From an uncultured Bacteroidales bacterium (GTDB lineage Bacteria > Bacteroidota > Bacteroidia > Bacteroidales > P3), in the NCBI GenBank assembly GCA_905236405.1, contig CAJOQB010000163.1, positions 1 to 7,817 of the forward strand: 7,817 nucleotides of DNA, in the 5' to 3' direction. The number at the start of each line of letters is the position of its first letter. Within the stretch, counting starts at the first letter, position 1. Both the position numbers and the translations under genes were made by a program. A model generated the notes under the pieces. That model was not told the DNA's origin. It ran no database searches and was given only the letters and a program-made list of their open reading frames with translations. This document shows, one piece after another, positions 6,639 through 7,817 of this stretch.

Positions 6639-7310
6639 TTCGATAATTATTAAAAATTAATGTTTACAATTGTTTCGGCTAGTCGGAAATCCTCTTGAGT
6701 ATCAATATCTACAGATTCTTTGAATGATACTTCCTTGATAAATGGATTGACACCAATTCTACGTTTGTATTTTGTGAATACTTCTTTTGTAAATACATAT
6801 ACGCCAGAGGTTTCTTGATAGATTGGCGTCAAATCTTGAGTGCGAGGGAGATTGGTCGCGTCAAAATTTAAAGGCTTTCCGTTCTGCCAAAGATAGTCTT
6901 GTAGTTTAATTGCACAAAATGCCGAATCGTATTCTTTTGATATGACAGCATTGATACATTGACACATGGTGTCGATGGTAATAAAAGGAGCCGTTGCATG
7001 TGCATATACATATATGTCAGCATCGATAATTTTACTAAAACTTGTAAAAATCTGTGTAAAATTTGATGTGGGCAAATCAAGGTCAGGAGTCCTCTTTATG
7101 AAAGTCACACCATCGGGTAGAAAAGGAATGACGGCTTCGTCGCTGCAAAAAACATTAATGCTATTACATAGTTTAGTCTCTATTAATGAGTGCAGTTCGT
7201 ATTGTAGCAGAGGTTTGTTCCCTAACAGTCTGGTGTTTTTGCCAGGGCAACGTTCGTTTTTTAGTTTGATTGGCATTATTGCAACAATATTCATATTGTC
7301 TTATTGTTTG
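5050..7310. other. AT-rich segment within otherwise GC-richer DNA (probable transferred block)
   Basis: Hand counts of 60-bp lines give 17/60 G+C at 5101-5160 and 19/60 at 6901-6960, against 36/60 at 4681-4740 and 36/60 at 7441-7500 just outside. The change falls close to the aldolase/phosphatase junction on the left and the YfhO/NeuA-like junction on the right, so the low-GC block corresponds to two whole genes. The sialyltransferase-like gene is intermediate (26/60 at 3481-3540). No direct repeats, transposase or tRNA mark the edges. Confidence 0.6.
6650..7294 (-). CDS. NeuA-like acylneuraminate (CMP-ulosonate) cytidylyltransferase, variant subfamily
   Basis: A 214-residue cytosolic enzyme of the CTP_transf_3 family (NeuA, KdsB and relatives), which activates 3-deoxy-2-ulosonic acids with CTP to give the CMP-sugar. 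The N-terminus MNIVAIMPIKLKNERCPGKN (1-20), followed by RLLGNKPLLQY, lines up with the NeuA CTP-binding loop (IPARxGSKGxxxKN), but the usual ARSGSKG is replaced by IKLKNERCPG; K19-N20 is kept. Other family marks are FCSDE (49-53), AHATAPFI (98-105), YDSAF (122-126), PRTQDL (150-155), YQETSGVYVF (159-168) and VDIDTQEDF (195-203), which holds the acidic metal-binding end. Length is typical of the catalytic domain alone, with no C-terminal hydrolase domain as in some NeuA proteins. It starts 6 nt after the YfhO-like gene stops and ends 11 nt before the aldolase gene, so it is the first sugar-pathway gene of the string. It is AT-rich. The family is fairly sure; which ulosonic acid it activates is unknown. 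Confidence 0.8.
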   Translation of the reverse strand: MNIVAIMPIKLKNERCPGKNTRLLGNKPLLQYELHSLIETKLCNSINVFCSDEAVIPFLPDGVTFIKRTPDLDLPTSNFTQIFTSFSKIIDADIYVYAHATAPFITIDTMCQCINAVISKEYDSAFCAIKLQDYLWQNGKPLNFDATNLPRTQDLTPIYQETSGVYVFTKEVFTKYKRRIGVNPFIKEVSFKESVDIDTQEDFRLAETIVNINF

Positions 7311-7817
7311 TTGTTGTGATGCAATGGTGAATTTTCTCTCTTGCGATAGTAGAAGAAGAGGGCTCCGGCAACGATGAGGGTGGACACGATAGAGAAGATT
7401 AACGTGATGCGGTCCAAGCGGTGTTGTGTGGGAGCTTCGCAACGGAATTCCACGGTGTGGTCGCCGGCGGGTATCACCATGGCACGAAGCACATAGTCGG
7501 CCTGGATGTAGTCTGCCTTTTCGCCGTCGATGTAGGCGAACCAGTCGGGAGCGTAATAGATTTCGCTGAAGACGGCCATCATGGGTTTCGACGAATGGGT
7601 CTTGTAGCTGCAGACGTTGAGGTCTTTCGGCTGAGTCTGCTCTTTGACGATGGTGGCCGAGCTGTCGTGAACAAGTGTGGTGTTCACCTTGTCGGCAAAC
7701 TTGCGGTTCACGATGGCTGTGGTGGCAGGATTGAATTTGTCGAGTGCCAGTATCTCGGCGTTGGCGTCGTCGACCAGCATCACACTGTCGACAAACCATG
7801 CGTTGCCCAATGCCGAC
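7301..7817 (-). CDS. YfhO-like membrane protein, C-terminal part (cut by right edge)
   Basis: The last 171 or so residues of a protein whose start lies outside the window; the frame is open to base 7816. The visible part begins SALGNAWFVDSV, a pattern I recall from the C-terminal region of Bacteroidota YfhO-family proteins, and continues with a soluble, beta-rich section (YAPDWFAYIDGEKADYIQAD, RAMVIPAGDHTVEFRCEAP) like the extracytoplasmic end of large multi-pass glycosyltransferase-type proteins. A final transmembrane helix (DRITLIFSIVSTLIVAGALF) is followed by a basic stop-transfer stretch YYRKR and a short cytoplasmic tail. YfhO of Bacillus takes part in glycosylating a surface polymer (lipoteichoic acid); the substrate of this homologue is unknown. 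It is GC-rich, unlike the next gene, which begins 6 nt after its TAA. Either it belongs to the same transcript or it is the older chromosomal edge of a transferred block. The residue-level family call is from recalled patterns. Confidence 0.7.
   Translation of the reverse strand, partial: SALGNAWFVDSVMLVDDANAEILALDKFNPATTAIVNRKFADKVNTTLVHDSSATIVKEQTQPKDLNVCSYKTHSSKPMMAVFSEIYYAPDWFAYIDGEKADYIQADYVLRAMVIPAGDHTVEFRCEAPTQHRLDRITLIFSIVSTLIVAGALFFYYRKRENSPLHHNNKQ

Overview
The window looks like chromosomal DNA from a Bacteroidota member, most likely Bacteroidales (Prevotella/Bacteroides-like). The reasons are the Bacteroidota-type -7 promoter element (TAnnTTTG, seen twice as TATCTTTG), the lack of Shine-Dalgarno sequences before the genes, and the DUF748/AsmA-like and YfhO-type envelope proteins in the style of that phylum. 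No RNA gene, CRISPR array, insertion sequence or attachment site was seen.

Layout: positions 1-1294 (minus) hold the N-terminal 431 residues of an AsmA-like/DUF748 envelope protein that runs off the left edge. A 163-bp divergent intergenic region (1295-1457) has a promoter-like element for each direction. Two overlapping plus-strand genes follow: an IspD/TarI-family cytidylyltransferase (1458-2183) and a family 2 glycosyltransferase (2180-3088). The rest is on the minus strand and reads from right to left as one tight gene string: the C-terminus of a YfhO-like membrane protein (7817-7301), a CMP-ulosonate (NeuA-like) cytidylyltransferase (7294-6650), a two-domain protein with a DRE-TIM aldolase and a Rossmann-like domain (6638-5046), a KdsC-like HAD phosphatase fused to a YhcH/NanQ-like cupin (5062-4145), and a GT52/sialyltransferase-like glycosyltransferase (4142-3060). 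Gaps are 6 nt, 11 nt, a 17-nt overlap and 2 nt. The last gene overlaps the plus-strand glycosyltransferase tail to tail by 29 bp.

The four inner minus-strand genes read as a short pathway for making and transferring a sialic-acid-like (3-deoxy-2-ulosonic) sugar: carbon-carbon bond formation, dephosphorylation and anomer exchange, CMP activation, then transfer to a glycan. The unusual point is that no NeuB-type PEP-dependent synthase is present in the window. Its place in the string is taken by an HMGL/4-hydroxy-2-oxovalerate-aldolase-type enzyme with an extra C-terminal domain. This, with the phosphatase-anomerase fusion, is the best candidate for an undescribed system here. The substrate and product are inference.

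Base composition is mosaic. The NeuA-like and aldolase genes (about 5050-7310) are clearly AT-rich (two 60-bp samples gave 28% and 32% G+C) against about 60% in samples from the genes on either side, so these two genes probably arrived separately from their neighbours.
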